From Bretschneidera sinensis (taxonomy: Eukaryota; Streptophyta; Magnoliopsida; Brassicales; Akaniaceae): a DNA stretch of 64,000 nucleotides. The stretch is from NCBI GenBank assembly GCA_023935145.1, contig CM043698.1:73423501-73487500 (forward strand), given 5' to 3'. The notes under the pieces are model-generated. The model was given only the letters and a program-made list of their open reading frames with translations, ran no database searches and was not told the DNA's origin. The position numbers were made by a program, and so were the translations under genes. Below are positions 24,192 through 36,830 of the stretch, piece after piece (positions within the stretch are counted from its first letter, which is position 1; each line of letters opens with the position of its first letter).

Positions 24192-25185
24192 TGTTGGAAA
24201 TCACCTTGACAAGATGTCCAGATGGTGATCTTTCAAACACCCAAGTCTAGAATGACTTGTAGAAAGAAATACACCAATCGAACACAAGAATAGAAAATCA
24301 AAGAAAGAAAGAAGACAAGCAATTTGTTTTCGAGGTTCGACAATGTGCCTACGTCCCCGTGAGTCCTCCGAACTCTTTGCACTAAATCAAATGATTCTTA
24401 CAAGTTTCAGCAATCCCCTTCAAGAAACCTCAAGTTCTTGAAGAAACCAAGAAGAGAAGAAAGGAAGAAGATGAGAACTAACAATGCTCTCTATCTAATC
24501 TAGACTTCTCTCTCTTTTACAACCAGCCTCACTTCAAAGAGTCCCTCTTGTGTTTATGTCTCTCACACAATTCTCTCTATGTGTTTACAATTGATCTCAC
24601 AATGTCACAAATTTTTGTGTTTCTAATGTTTAAAAATGAGGCTAGGAAACCCCTTTTATAGATATCCATTTCTTGGTCATTCTTGAGATTCAATCCTCAC
24701 CCTTTGATCATGATCTCCATTTAATCATGGCCCTCCATCAATCCTAGGTGAAGTGGTGCGTTTTAACCTCGCACCCACGCACTTAACAAGAGGTTAAAAC
24801 AAGCTATCCATGTGTGCTTTAGTGTGCCTAGCACCTGGGCACTCAACAGAGGCACCGCGGTGCTAGGCAAAACCACACTTTCAGCACCTTCTGGGCGCTG
24901 CGGTGCTGGTGCGGTGCTGACTCTTCTCCAGACACCTCCTTGCTGGAACCTACGGTGCTGAAGGGTAGCACCACAGTGCACACTGATGCTGCCTGTGCAC
25001 ACACTTTCTCAGCTTGTGTGCAGAAGTGCACACACCAGTGCGCATGGCCTTCCCTTGCTCCAAATTGATGCACACACATGTTCAGTCTTCTAACTTGCTT
25101 AACTTTAATCCTCCAACCTTGGTTTAGATTTTAACCATCTTTGAACCATGGTTGGACCTGTGCAAACCTTAGACAAATACCAACA
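24192..25185 (-). repeat. Copia-2 3' LTR (sense orientation)
   Basis: This 994-bp LTR runs from TGTTGGAAATC to ATACCAACA. It has a GC-rich cluster at about 24840-24975 with CACCGCGGTGC and GCGCTGCGGTGC. Its ends are similar to the Copia-1 LTR (AAGTCTAGAATGACTTGTA is shared) but the middle differs. Confidence 0.92.
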
Positions 25186-25265
25186 ATCTCTACCTTTGTC
25201 TAAGTGTTTAAACCTGAACCATTGTGCAAAAAGCTTCAAGGCCCAAACTCATCTTGAGTCATCAA

Positions 25266-28200
25266 TTAACCAACTCCAATCCTAAGTAATCCAAGGCAAT
25301 GATTGAACTTACTTAGAGGTAGAACTTTAGTACCCAAATCCGCAGGATTTTCTTTCGTGGTCTTCTTGTCAACATGAATGCATCCTTTCGTACCATTTTC
25401 CAGAATGTAATGATACCGAACATCCATATGCTTCATCCCCGCATGGAACACCAGATTTTTACACAAGTGCAAGGCACTTTGACTATCCGAAAATACCACA
25501 ACCTGCTCTTTTAGGACCTCCCACTCGTCCAACAACCCTTTGCACCCCATAGCCTCCTTTATGGCTTCCATAGTCGCTATGCATTCTGCCCTGGTTATTA
25601 TGAGTGCTACCACCGGTTGCCACTGAACCTTCAAATACCTCAGCAACCTATTCATCCCAAGCCAATGCTTCTTTCCGGGATTACTCACAAATTTGCTGAG
25701 AACACTCATTGCCCAAGAAACCCTTAACCAGTTTCTCTCCTTTTCTTGGATTCTACACATCCCAAGGATCTTTTGTGTAAGGCTGAGATTGTTCCTCTCA
25801 AACTCCTCACTGAGTTGAGATGTAAACCTTTCCATCTTTTTCTTGCTGTTCCGAACCAACAGCACATCATCGACATAGATGAGGATACTCACCTTCTTCT
25901 CCACCTTATGTCCAAGTGAGAAAGTTTATATGAAACCTATGTCTTCTCTTCTTGTGAACCCATTTGCCACCATCCTTTCTTTGTTCCAGACTTCCTCTCC
26001 TGGAGGGTACCCTTCTTTGATCTTGTAAGTGCACTTACATTCTACAACTTTCTGCTTTCCTGGAATTTTCACCAATTCCCAGAAGTTGTTCTTCCTCAAA
26101 GAATCCATTTCTTTCTCCATAGCCAGCTACCACTTTGACGAATCCTTACACTCCATGGCATATGTGTAAGTTTCTGGTTCAACCTCTCCTCTATCCAAGG
26201 AGCTGCTACATCTGCAAACCCATATCTCAAAGGTTGTCTAACCACCCTCCTTCTCTGGTCTCTTGTGAGCTGGTAGTCATTCTGACTTGCTACATCAACC
26301 TCTTCTTGTTCAGCCTCTTTTTTGAGTTTCTTGAGCTTGGCCTTCATCCAAGGGCTCTACCTAGTCCGAACCCTCTTGCCTCCTTTGTTCTACTTGAACC
26401 GAGTTCCCCTTGATGCGATGCTCCACAATTCATTAAAATTAACATCCCTACTTACTATGAGTTTCAATCCTTCTCTCTCTAAGGACCACAACCTATACCC
26501 CTTAGCCCATTCTCTATGTCCTAGAAACACACACTTTCTAGATCCTGGGCTAAGTCTATCCTCCTTTTGATGTGCATCTGCAGCACATCCAAAAGTCCTA
26601 AGGTTGTTTAATTCAGGGGGTTTTCCACTCCACATCTCCATGGGAGTCTGGAGCTCTAAAGCTCTAGAGGGTGATCTATTTACTAAGTATGCAATTATAG
26701 CCACAGCTTCTCCCCAAAAATATTTTGGTAAACCGGATCCATTTAACATACACCTAACCTTTTCCATAAGGGTCTTATTCATTCACTCAACAACTCCACT
26801 TTGTTGAGGGGTTTCCACAACCGTCCTATGTCTTAGAATGCCATTTAACCTACAGAATTGTTCAAGTTCTTGGTTAAAAATTTATAAGCCACTATCGGTT
26901 CTTATCCCCTTAACTACTCTACCCATTTGAGTCTCAACCAGCTCTCTCCACACCATTAATTTATTCAAGGCATCCGATTTATTTCTAAGCAAATAAACCC
27001 ACACTCTTCTTGAATAATCATCAATTAAAGACAGAAAGTAAAATTTACCTCCCTGTATTGGTGTCCTTGCTGGTCCCCAAAGGTCCGCATGAATGTAGTC
27101 AAGAATGCCTTTAGACTTATGCACTCTGGTGTTGAAGCTTACCCGATGTTGCTTCTCAAGAACACAACACTCGCAAAAATCAAGTTCCTCTACTTTGACT
27201 CCACCAAGTAGGCCATCATTACTGAGAACTTGCAGGCCTTCTTCGCTCATATGTCCCAAGCGAGTGTGCCAAAAGGCTGCCCTATCCATCTCAGCCATCA
27301 AGCTTGCTGCTTGATCATTAATTTCTGTCTCTCCGATCATCTCATAGAGTCCATCGTTTCTTGCTGCCTTGATCACTACCAAAGATCCCTTAGCCACCTT
27401 GATCTTTCCTCTCTCTACTTTCCATGTGTACCCCATGGAATCCAGCTTCCCTAATAAGATCAAATTCCTCTTCATATCTAGAAGATATCTAACATTTCGC
27501 AGCAGCCTTGTGACTCCATCAAACATCTTCAATTGGATGTCTCCAATCCCTCTCACTTGGCAAGAATTGTCATTCCCCATGAAAACCCTTCCATTATTGA
27601 TCTCCTTGAAATTCTTGAACCATTCTTTGTGAGGGCACATGTGATAATTGCACCCGGAATCAAGAATCCACTTCCCGCTGCCTTGCCTCCTGCTTACATT
27701 TGAGCACACAACAAGAATATCATCTTGTTGTTCTCTCTTGGCAACCGAAGCCTCTCCATTGTTGGTATGGCTTCTCCTCTCATCCCACATCCTCTTCTTG
27801 CAATCTTTCTTGAAATGGCCCTCCTTGTTGCTGTAGAAGCATCTCCTTCCTCCTCCAAGTCTTGTCTTGGAATGAGATCTCCCATGGTTCTGCCCTCTAC
27901 CTCTTGATTTCTCTCGGTAGTTGCCATGGTTGCTACTGCCATTCCGAGTTGCTGGCCTTCCTCTTACGAACAACCCATCTCCACTTGATATCTCCTTCAT
28001 CTTGGCCTTAAAATCATGTGCCCTTATGGCATTGATCATAATCTCCTTTGTCAAAGTATCCCTTCCATACTCAATAGCATTAATTAAATTATCAAAGCAA
28101 TCAGGAAGAGAATTTAACTAGATAACAGCCAATTTTTCATCCGAAAAAATAATGCTACAGCTATTCAAATCTTGAACTAGCTTATTAAAGACATCAAGAT

Positions 28201-28558
28201 TATCTTGCAACTCTTTACTAGGGTCCATTTTAAAAGAAAAGATTCTTTTAAGAAGATAAATCTTGTTAGGAAGAGTTTTGGTAAGAAACAACTCATCTAG
28301 TTTCTTCCATATGACAGCCGGATCTTCCGAGTCTCCGCACTCCCTTGTGACACTATCCGACATGTGCAAGAAAATGGTGTTGTAAGCCACCTTCTTCATC
28401 TCGGTCCGCTGGTCCTCCGTGACACTTGCTAGAAAAGCATCATCTTCTCTAATAGCCAAGTCCACTTTCTGTTGCATTAGAACCGCCTTAATCTTCCGCT
28501 TCCAAAGGGCAAAGTCTCCCTTTCCATCAAACTTCTCAACACAGAAATTTGAAGCCAT
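25266..28558 (-). pseudogene. Copia-2 gag-pol polyprotein, degenerate
   Basis: Gag starts at 28558 (VEKFDGKGDFALWKRK, WKKLDELFLTKTLP). One in-frame TAG at about 28116 interrupts it, and the frame then continues in one long stretch to 26882. Visible there are the zinc knuckle CFYSNKEGHFKKDC (second Cys replaced by Ser), protease WILDSGCNYH, the GAG-pre-integrase region and the integrase core HADLWGPARTP...LSLIDDYSRRVWVY. After breaks follow the IN distal part (26390-26782), the RT start, YVDD at about 25868-25880, and RNase H (25266-25650). The RT gap (FSLGHKVEKK joined to LIYVDD, near 25905) and the RNase H gap (RYLKVQ joined to QPVVAL) sit at the same places as in Copia-1. A further private deletion removes RT sequence after NWLRVSW. 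Confidence 0.92.
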
Positions 28559-28804
28559 CTTTGCAGACAAGATCCCAGATTTATGCACTACCCACAAATG
28601 CTTTCTTCAACCTCAAGAACACCGACGGAAGATGGATCTTAACACCGTTCTTGAATCAACCTCAAGAACACGATCAGATCTTGATCTTTACACCATTCTT
28701 GAATCACCCAACAAGTTGATCTTTGATTCTTGGAGTCTTGGCTCTATCACCTTCTTGTTCATGCTCCGATACCCAGCTGTGCAGCTCTGATACCATTGTC
28801 CAAA

Positions 28805-28816
28805 GCTCTGATACCA
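28805..28816 (-). promoter_or_regulatory. Copia-2 primer-binding site
   Basis: TGGTATCAGAGC on the minus strand, two bases inside the LTR, complementary to initiator Met tRNA. It is identical in position to that of Copia-1. Confidence 0.88.
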
Positions 28817-29122
28817 CTGTTGGAAATCACCTTGACAAGATGCCCAGATGGTGATCTTCCAAACACCCAAGTCTAGAATGACTTGTAAAAAGAAATACAG
28901 AAATCGAACACAAGAACAGAAAATCAAAGAAAGAAAGAAAACAAGCAATTTGTTATCGAGGTTCGGCAATGTGCCTGCATCCCCGTGAGTTCCTTCGAAC
29001 TCTCTGCACTAAATCAAATGGTTCTTACAAGTTACAACAATCCTCTTCAAGAAACCTCAAGTTCTTGAAGAAACCAAGAAGAGAAGAAAGGAAGAAGATG
29101 AGAACTAACAATGCTCTCTATC

Positions 29123-29610
29123 TGAAGCCGGGTAGAATAACGATTATTCTATAGGCTAGTCGAACAGATAATTCACAGGGAGTAACATAAGGAAAAACCC
29201 TAAACAATACAGAGAAACAGCTTTGATGTTTTATTTAAAATTATGCAAATACAATAATAATGATTACGAAACCCTAAGACCTTATTTATAAGGTCGAAGC
29301 TAAAATAGGAAAATTAAATTAAGACCGAATTTAAAGTAATAAAAATAAAAAGTTTCTTAAAATGTAAATTAAAAAATAAAAATTTTGTTTTTTGGCTTAA
29401 AAATGATGGTGCTTAGGGCTAAAACTAAGTTTTGCCCGGAAGCCTGTTTCCAATCAGACTAGGGTCTTTCGGGGCCCGATCTGAGCCCGTGGCCCATTTT
29501 AGGTAGTCTACCTGCCAGTTTTGCGCTGATCTGCCAACTCTAGGTACCTCGGGGCCAACAACATGCTATCTGATAACTCAGCATCATCTAACTCGGATCC
29601 TCCTCCATCA
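29123..29610 (-). repeat. Gypsy array LTR 1
   Basis: 488 bp. It starts TGAAGCCGGG and ends TCCTCCATCA. It lacks about 40 bp present in LTRs 2-4 near 29380. A TATA-like TATAAATAAGG on the minus strand lies at 29280-29292. The reading frame of the unit ends inside the LTR (stop at 29508-29510). Confidence 0.85.
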
Positions 29611-32024
29611 GTCGCCCCAGGTTGGAAAGAACTCGTCCTCGAGTTCACAATAGCCTCATCGGAATCCCCAAAACAAGGACTCAGGTGTTTCACATTAAAG
29701 ACATCAGAAGTTCTCAAATGACTGGGTAGGCGTAGTCTGTAGGCGTTATCATTGATCTTCTGCAGGATCTCAAAGGGTCCAATCTTTTGCTCCTTAAGCT
29801 TATTATACTCTCCCATAGGAAAACGATCGCGAGTTAATACTGCCCAAACAAAATCACCAACAACAAAAAGTATCTGACGACGATAACTGTCGCTTTGAGC
29901 CTTGTACTTGGCATTACTCTCGTGAATGGCCAGCTTCATCTGCTCATGGATAGAGTCCTTTGTCAAGGTTTCTCTGTACATTATGCTTCCAGTCAAAGGG
30001 AGTCAGCCCTTTTTTAACTCCTTTCTTCAAGAGCATGGTGGAGATGCGGAGTGTACGGGCACATTCAAGTGGTATGTCCCTTCTATGGAAATCCAAAAGA
30101 GTGATATCGTCTTCAGCATCAAGTGATTTTATGTAGTCAATGATTTACTCAACTGAGAATGCTATAGGACCCATATCCTCACAACCACCATCATTCTCCA
30201 TAAACATCTGTAATGACCCAATCTTGAATTTTATTTCCCCAGGATGGTTGAATCCCTGATACAAGCACTTAATCATAACTATGGGGGGTACCCCAAAAAA
30301 GCCCTTCTCATAACCAAATAACGAGCGGCCCCCGCTCTTTGGATGATCCAATATGTAAGCAACAACTTCCCTAAGTGCTCTTTCTCCAACTCTCGTTCCC
30401 TTCTTTAACCCTTCACCATTTGGTGACAATGGCAACCTTTGAGGGTCGTTCACTGCCAATGGTCCCTCATTAATTGGCTTAAAAATAGTAACAAATTTCT
30501 AGCCTGATGAATCTAGCATTAAATAAACTCCTCTTGTACCCTCCCTGGACTTGACTGGGTAATTCCCACTATCTAATCCATCAAAAGTGGAATTAAGCAT
30601 ATCCAAAATCACTGATGGTAATTCAATCTTAGGACTAATGATGATTGGCTCCAAAGAGAAATGCTTGTCAGGAGGCTTCCTTGGTACAATTTCTCGATTA
30701 ACATCATAAACTCTCCTATTGTTTTCTTCACGGGCATCATAGTATCTCCTATTGTTCTCCATAGGAGCATCGTAATTTTTTCTATCGTTCAACTTTGGGG
30801 ACACCATGGACAATTCAAAATTCTTCTCAACTGGCTTAGTCTGAACTTTTGTAGATTTTTGGACCAACAAATGCAACACTGCATTATTGTGCTTACTGAT
30901 GTCATCAATAAGCCTCTGATCCTCCAATCGCTCCCCATCATAAACAACTTCCTGCTCATCAAGATCAACAAATTCTTTCGTCCTCTTTGCAATCTTCTGT
31001 TTCACATACCCAACATCTCCATCTTCATCATTGTCATACATAGGCTCTCCAATCTCCTCAGTTTCGTCTACCCCGTCATCCTCAATCAGGAGATTTTTTT
31101 CATTATGACTAGCAGGCTTCATGCACTCAGTCGATTTATGTCCCTGTTCACCGCATCTAAAACATCTAATATTTGAGCTAGGGTTACCTTGGGGTGGCTG
31201 CTGGGCAGGATGGAATTCTTGAGGGCGAACTAGCCGATTGCACTGATTGCTGTTGCGATTCATTGGCCTTCTGTTCTGCTGTTTTTCCACCGCAAGTGCA
31301 CGCTGGTATGCTTCAGAAACGATCCACAGCAAGTGAAGGCTGAGGACATCCTGTACTGGCTGCCGTAACCCCCCAAATACTATGCCACCATCTTCTCTTC
31401 TGTCTCGGATAAATCATTCCTGGCTATCAATTGATAGAACTCCTCCGTGTAATCATCCATCGATCTTGTGCCCTGCATCAACTAATGAAGTTGTTGAAAC
31501 AAGGTTTGAGTGTAGCCGAAAGGAAGGAAGTGACCCTTCATCTTCTCCCAATCTGTGATCTTGGCCTTGCCCTGCCAGTCGCGTGAGCATATCAACTGCT
31601 CCCACCACGTAGATGCTTTGCCTTTGAGTTTGATGACGACCAGTTTTACTTTGACACGATCTGGGACTTCCTTATACTCGAAAATATGCTCTACTTCATT
31701 GAACCAATCGACGAATCCTTCGGCCTGTAACATACTAGAAAACTCGGGCAGATCCACTCTGAATCTAAGGTCTTCATAACGATCCTCTCGACCATGGTGC
31801 TCCCTAAATCGACCAGGACTGTGATACGGATTTTCGAAACTGCAATCTGAATCGTGATATTTCGTCTCACGATCACCGAAATTTCGTGCCCCTAGATGTT
31901 GGGTTAACTTTGCGACTTACCTCTATAAATCCTCAATCATCGCATCCTGAACGTTATGATCACGGTGTGGGGCTTCCTCGTTCGGAACCTGCCCGCGACG
32001 ACCATGACCACGACCACCAGCCAT
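29508..32024 (-). pseudogene. Array unit 1: Gag / UBL / PI4K-gamma / integrase C-terminus chimera
   Basis: The sense start is at 32024 (MAGGRGHGRRGQVPNEEAPH-like). Gag follows with DWFNEVEHIFEYKEVPDRVK and KASTWWEQL, then a zinc knuckle CFRCGEQGHKSTEC and an acidic stretch. Next is a ubiquitin-like domain (VGYVKQKIAKR, FVDLDEQEVVYDGE) and the kinase N-lobe (REGTRGVYLMLDSSG, FKPI, GEGLKKGTRVGE), then YIKSLDAEDDI-like and RTLRISTML motifs. The integrase C-terminal domain ends the frame (GDFVWAVLTRDRFP, KIGPFEILQKINDNAYRL). The frame is interrupted by frameshifts (two bases are missing near 29990) and stops, but it has the fewest lesions in the first half. The 5' leader contains the solo LTR at 32054-33798. 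Confidence 0.88.
29945..31013 (-). other. Captured host fragment in unit 1: UBL + PI4-kinase gamma
   Basis: Homologous to plant phosphatidylinositol 4-kinase gamma proteins, which have ubiquitin-like domains followed by a PI3/4-kinase domain. Seen: end of a ubiquitin-like domain, linker (PVEKNFELSMVSPKL), N-lobe with FKPIDE (the ATP-binding Lys region), EVVAYILDHPKSG, FNHPG, KIGSLQMFMENDGG, CEDMGP. The chain then jumps from FxVEE directly to DYIKSLDAE. The skipped part is where the family has its catalytic (DRHxGN) and activation (DHG) motifs, so no kinase activity is possible. No intron interrupts the copy. Confidence 0.9.
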
Positions 32025-32053
32025 GGAACTGATGAAATCTTGCCATAGAAAAA

Positions 32054-33798
32054 TGATAACTCTGTGATAAGAGCCATAAAATGCATTATAATTGTACTTA
32101 TTTGTTAGGACTTTAGGGTTGATTTAGGTCTTAATTGCATTTTTATTCATTAACAACTCTAAAGTGGTATTTTTGGAGCATTAACTTATTTCGGTGCATT
32201 TTTCAGGTATCTTGATTTAAAAGAGATGGAAGAGCTATCATCATTTTAAACACGAAGCTCCATTGAACACTCAAGCAAAAGAATGGTCGTGGAAGAGCCA
32301 AGATGAAGAGAAACTAAGAAAGGAGTTATCACTAAGTTGCTGGAGTTGCCATACGAATCAACCATCTTTACAAATTAAACTATATTGATGTAGGAAGAAC
32401 CAGGAAGTGTGCCATGTATGCTTAGAAATATCTGGAAGTCTACTTTCTGGAGGATTTTATGGTACATTAAAATCATTTTTCTAGAGAAAGTTATGGCGAT
32501 TTTAGCGGACAGAGGTCATACCTCCTAGTTCAGCATCAGCCGCACCTCACAGCACCAAAATGCACAGAGAGGACAGAAACTCAAGGCTGCAGCGCCAGGA
32601 TGTTGGCGCTGCAGTTCTGGTAGCTGACACAAAGAAGGATTTGGACAGAAAGTTGACGCTGCAACGCCAAAAAGTTGGAGCTGCAGCGCCAGAATTAGGG
32701 TTTCTTTATGCCTTGGCGCTGCAGCACTGGGATGTTGGCGCTGCAGCGCCAGCCTGTGAATTTTGAATGTTATAAATTGAAACCCTAGCTGAACAAGAAG
32801 GGGATCTGGAAAAGAGGCAGAAAAGAGAAGAAAGAAAACAAAATTTGGAGGAGGGGAGACACGAAAGGAGGCTTGGAGACACTCCAGGAGGCTACGCATC
32901 AAGCTTTTAATCATTCTTCTCCGGTTTTGTATTCTTTTATTCTATCTATGTTGATGTTTTATAATATGAACATGGGTTGTTTGAACATGATTATGGAGTA
33001 GATATTTTTGTGTTAAGGATAGATGGCTCCTAAACCTTTATCTTGAGTTGTTGTTTGGACAAGTGGAATTTAATGTGTTTTTCAAAGAGTGTGTTTTATT
33101 GTTCTTAATGCTTTTTATTATTTTGATTCCTTCTTGGGGCATGGTGATGTGTCGAATAGAGAAGCCATGTTTTTATGAATGATTGAACTAATAAATATGA
33201 TATTGGATTGTTATCTATGCAAAGGTCAGGGTAAAACATGCCATGAATGAAATAGGAGTAACCGAATAGGGATCCTAGGAAGTTCATGTGGTCCGCTTAA
33301 ATCGTAACCGAATAGGGAGATTTAACTAAAAGGAATCCAAAAGCACTTAATGCTTCTTAATCTGAATTAATCTAGAATAGACCTGGAATACGGATATTCG
33401 AAGTTAATGATTCTTAATATTGTGGTTAGACCTGGAATATGGATAACCAATTTATTGGGGATTCTACCATCTTGAAAAACATATTAAACAAAACTTGTCC
33501 ATTCGAAGCTCTTGTCAATTATGGTTTAGGTGAAGTCGAGTCCTTAGCACGTTAGTTCATAAGAGTCTTCATTCCAAAGATTGCAAATTTTCCGTTATTT
33601 ACTATTGCGTTCTGTTTTTCCCTTTTAGTTAATTGTTAGTAACTTTTTCTCCGACAATTATTCGTTTGCTCAAATAACATTAAGAGTCGAATCATAATTT
33701 CTGTAGTATTTGCTCAGTCCTCGTTGGGAACGATATTTACTCATCATTTTATTACTTGAACGATTAGTGCACTTGCTAGTGTCAATTTCATCGCATCA
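32054..33798. mobile_element. Solo LTR inserted in the leader of array unit 1
   Basis: 1745 bp absent from units 2 and 3, flanked by a 5-bp AAAAA duplication (32049-32053, 33799-33803). Ends are TGATAACTCTG and CATCGCATCA, the TG...CA form of an LTR. No coding region and no second LTR are seen, so it is best read as a solo LTR left by LTR-LTR recombination; the final block (GTGCACTTGCTAGTGTCAA) resembles plant Gypsy LTR ends. It contains several GGCGCTGCAGCGCC-type palindromes at about 32587-32755 and repeats of GACCTGGAATA near 33380-33440. Confidence 0.75.
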
Positions 33799-33824
33799 AA
33801 AAACGCTTAAGCTCTGATACCAAC

Positions 33825-34352
33825 TGACGCCGGGCAGAATAGCGATTATTTTTCAGGCTAGTCGAACAGATAGTTCACAGGGAGTAACACAAAGAAAAAC
33901 CCTAAACAATACAGAGAAACAACTATGATGTTTTAATTAAAATTATGCAAATACAATAATAATGATTACGAAACCCTAAGACCTTATTTATAAGGTCGAA
34001 GCTAAAATAGGAAAATTAAATTAAGGTCGAATTTAAAGTAATAAAAATAAAAAGTTTCTTAAATTGCAAATAAAAAATAAAAAGTTTCCTAAAAACTGAA
34101 ATCCGCCAAATTGAAGGCCTAAACGTTGGTTTTTTAGCTTAAAAATGACGATGCTTAGGGCTAAAACTAAGTTTTTCCCGGAAGCCCGTTTCCAATCAGA
34201 CTAGGGTCTTCCGGGGCCTGATCTGAGCCCGTGACCCATTTTAGGTAGTCCACCTGCCAGTTTTGCGCTGATCTGCTAACTCTAGGTACCTCAGGGCCAA
34301 AAACGTGCTATCTGACAACTCAGCATCATCTAACTCGGATCTTCCTGCCTCA
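33825..34352 (-). repeat. Gypsy array LTR 2
   Basis: 528 bp, TGACGCCGGG to CCTGCCTCA. It is followed on its left side by the primer site (GCTCTGATACCA, 33811-33822) belonging to unit 1. It contains the minus-strand TATAAATAAGG box. Confidence 0.87.
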
Positions 34353-36780
34353 ATCGCCCTGGGTTGGAAAGAACTCGTCCTCGAGTTCACAATAGTCTCA
34401 TCGGAATCCCCAAAACAAGGACTCAAGTGTTTAACATTAAAGACATCAGAAGTTCTCAAATGACTGGGTAGGCGTAGTCTGTAGGCTTTATCATTGATCT
34501 TCTGTAGGATCTCACAGGGTCCAATCTTCCACTCCTTAAGATTATTATACTCTCCCACAGGAAAACAATCGTGAGTTAATACTGCCCAAACAAAATCACC
34601 AACATCGAAAAGTACCTGACGACGATGACTGTCGCTCTGAGCCTTGTACTTGGCATTACTCTCATGAATGGCCAACTTCACCTGCTCATGGATAGAGTCC
34701 TTTGTCAAGGTTTCTCTGTACATTATGCTTCCAATGTCAAAGGGAGTCAGCCTCTTTTCAACTCTTTTCTCCAAGAGCATGGTGGAGATGCGGAGTGTAC
34801 AGGCACATTCAAGTGGTATGTCCCATCCATGGAATTCCATAAAAGCGATATCTTCTTCAGCATCAAGTGATTTTATGTAGTCAATGATTTCCTCAACTAG
34901 GAATGCTATAGGACCCATATCCTCACAATCACCATCATTCTTCATAAACATCTGTAATGACCCAATCTTGAATTATATTTTCCCAGGATGGTTGAATCCC
35001 TGATGCAAGCACTTAATCATAACTGTGGGGGGTACCCCAGAAAAGCCCTTCTCATAACCAAATAACGAATGACGCCCGCTCTTCGGATGATCCAATATGT
35101 AAGCAGCAACTTCCCTAAGGGCTTCTTCTCCAACTGTCGTTCCCTTCTTTAATCATTCACCATTTGGTGACAATGGAAACCTTTGAGGGTCATTCACTGC
35201 CAATGGTCCCTCATCAATTGGCTTAAAAACAGTAACAAATTTTTGGCCTGATGAATCCGGCATGAAATAAACTCCTCCTGTACCCTCCCTGGACCTGACT
35301 GGGTAATTCCCACTATCTAATCCATTAAAAGTGGAATTAAGCATATCCCAAATCACTGATGGTAATTCAATCTTGGGACTAATGATGATTAGCTCCAAAG
35401 AGAAATGCCTATCAGGAGGCTTCCTTGGTACAATTTCTCGATTAACTTCATAAACTCTCTTATTGTTTTCTTCATGGGCATCATAGTATCTCCTATTGTT
35501 CTCCCCAAGAGCATCGTAAATTTTTCTATCGTTCAACTTTGGAGACACAATGGATAATTCAAAATTCTTCTCAACTGGCCTAGCCCGAACTTTTGTAGAT
35601 TTTTGGACCAACAAATGCAACACTGCATTATTGTGCTTACTGATGTCATCAATAAGCCTCTGATCCTCCAATCACTCCTCATCATAAACAGCTTCCTACT
35701 CATCAAGATCAACAAATTCTTTCGTCCTCTTTACAATCTTCTGTTTCACATACCCAACATCTCCATCTTCATCATCCTCATGCACAGGCTCTCCAATCTC
35801 CTCAGTTTCATCTACCCCATCGTCCTCAATCAGGAGATTTTTGCCCTTATAACTAGCAGGCTTCATGCACTCAGTCGATTTATGTCCCTGTTCACCACAT
35901 CTGAAACATCTAATATTTGAGCTAGGGTTACCTTGAGGTGGCTACTGGGCAGGACGGAATTCTTGAGGGCGAACTAGCCGACTGTTCTGATTGCTGCTGC
36001 GGTTCATTGGCCTTCTGTTCTGCTGTTTTTCCACCGCAAGTGGACGCTGGTATACTTCAGAAACGGTCCACAGCGAGTGAAGGCTGAGGACATCCTGTAG
36101 GGGCTGTCGTAACCCCCCCCCCCCCAAATACTTTGCCACCATCTTCTCCTCTATCTCGGATAAATCTTTTCGGGCTATCAATTGATAGAACTCCTCCGTG
36201 TAAGCATCCATCGATCTCGTGCCATGCCTCAACAAATGAAGTCGCTGAAACAAAGTTTGAGTGAAGCCGAAAGGAAGGAAGTGACCCTTCATCTTCTTCT
36301 TCATCTTCTCCTAATCTGTGATCTTGGCCTTGCCCTGTCGGTCGCGTGAGCATCTTAACTGCTCCCACCACGCAGATGCTCTGCCTTTGAGTTTGATGGC
36401 GACCGGTTTTACTTTGACATGATCTGGGACTTCCTTATACCTGAAAATAAACTCTACTTAATTCAACCAATCGACGAATCCTTCGGCCTGTAACGTACTA
36501 GAAAACTCGGGCAGATGCACTCTGAATCCGAGGTCTCCATAACGATCCTCCCGACCATGTTGCTCCCTGAATCGACCAGGAAAGTGGTAAGAGTTCTCGA
36601 AACTGGAATCGAAATCGTGATCTTCCATCTCACGATCACTGAAATTCCGCGCCCCTAGACACTGGTTAACTCTACGACTTACCTCTGTAAATCCTCAATC
36701 ATCGCATCCAGAACGTTACGATCACAATGTGGGGCTTTCTCGTTCGGAACCTGCCCGCGACGACCACGGCTACCAACCAT
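34241..36780 (-). pseudogene. Array unit 2: Gag / UBL / PI4K-gamma / integrase C-terminus chimera
   Basis: Same order as unit 1. The end part is the longest open stretch of the three (34241-34951), running without a stop from the kinase segment through RTLRISTML and ETLTKDSIHEQ into the integrase C-terminus (HESNAKYKAQSDSHRRQVLF...). This shows that the captured kinase fragment and IN are fused in frame. Stops occur before LEDQRLIDD (35672-35674) and in the Gln/Pro linker after Gag; both are shared with unit 3 and absent from unit 1. A run of 12 or so C bases near 36113-36124 adds a frameshift. Confidence 0.88.
34682..35755 (-). other. Captured host fragment in unit 2: UBL + PI4-kinase gamma
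   Basis: Same extent and same internal deletion as in unit 1 (VEEIIDYIKSLDAEEDIAF). It keeps GGVYFMPDSSGQKFVTVFKP and LECACTLRISTMLLEKRVEK. The 3' junction passes in frame from KDSIHEQ into the integrase sequence VKLAIHESNAKYK. An in-frame stop precedes LEDQRLIDD. Confidence 0.9.
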
Positions 36781-36830
36781 GGAACTGATGAAATCTTGCC
36801 CTAGGAAAATGCTGAAGCTCTCAGACCAAC

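Noticed and set aside
24763..25079. Minus-strand open frames rich in Cys and Ala
   Set aside because: They arise from the GC-rich palindrome cluster of the Copia-2 LTR.
27105..27907. Several plus-strand open frames over Copia-2
   Set aside because: Antisense shadows of the Copia Gag-protease-integrase frame.
30661..31176. 171-codon plus-strand open frame (also 35603-35920 and 38410-38925)
   Set aside because: It is the antisense of the UBL/kinase segment of the array units; the minus strand carries the recognisable protein.
36113..36124. Run of about 12 C bases as a biological frameshift signal
   Set aside because: Homopolymer in dead DNA; more likely slippage or a base-calling artefact.
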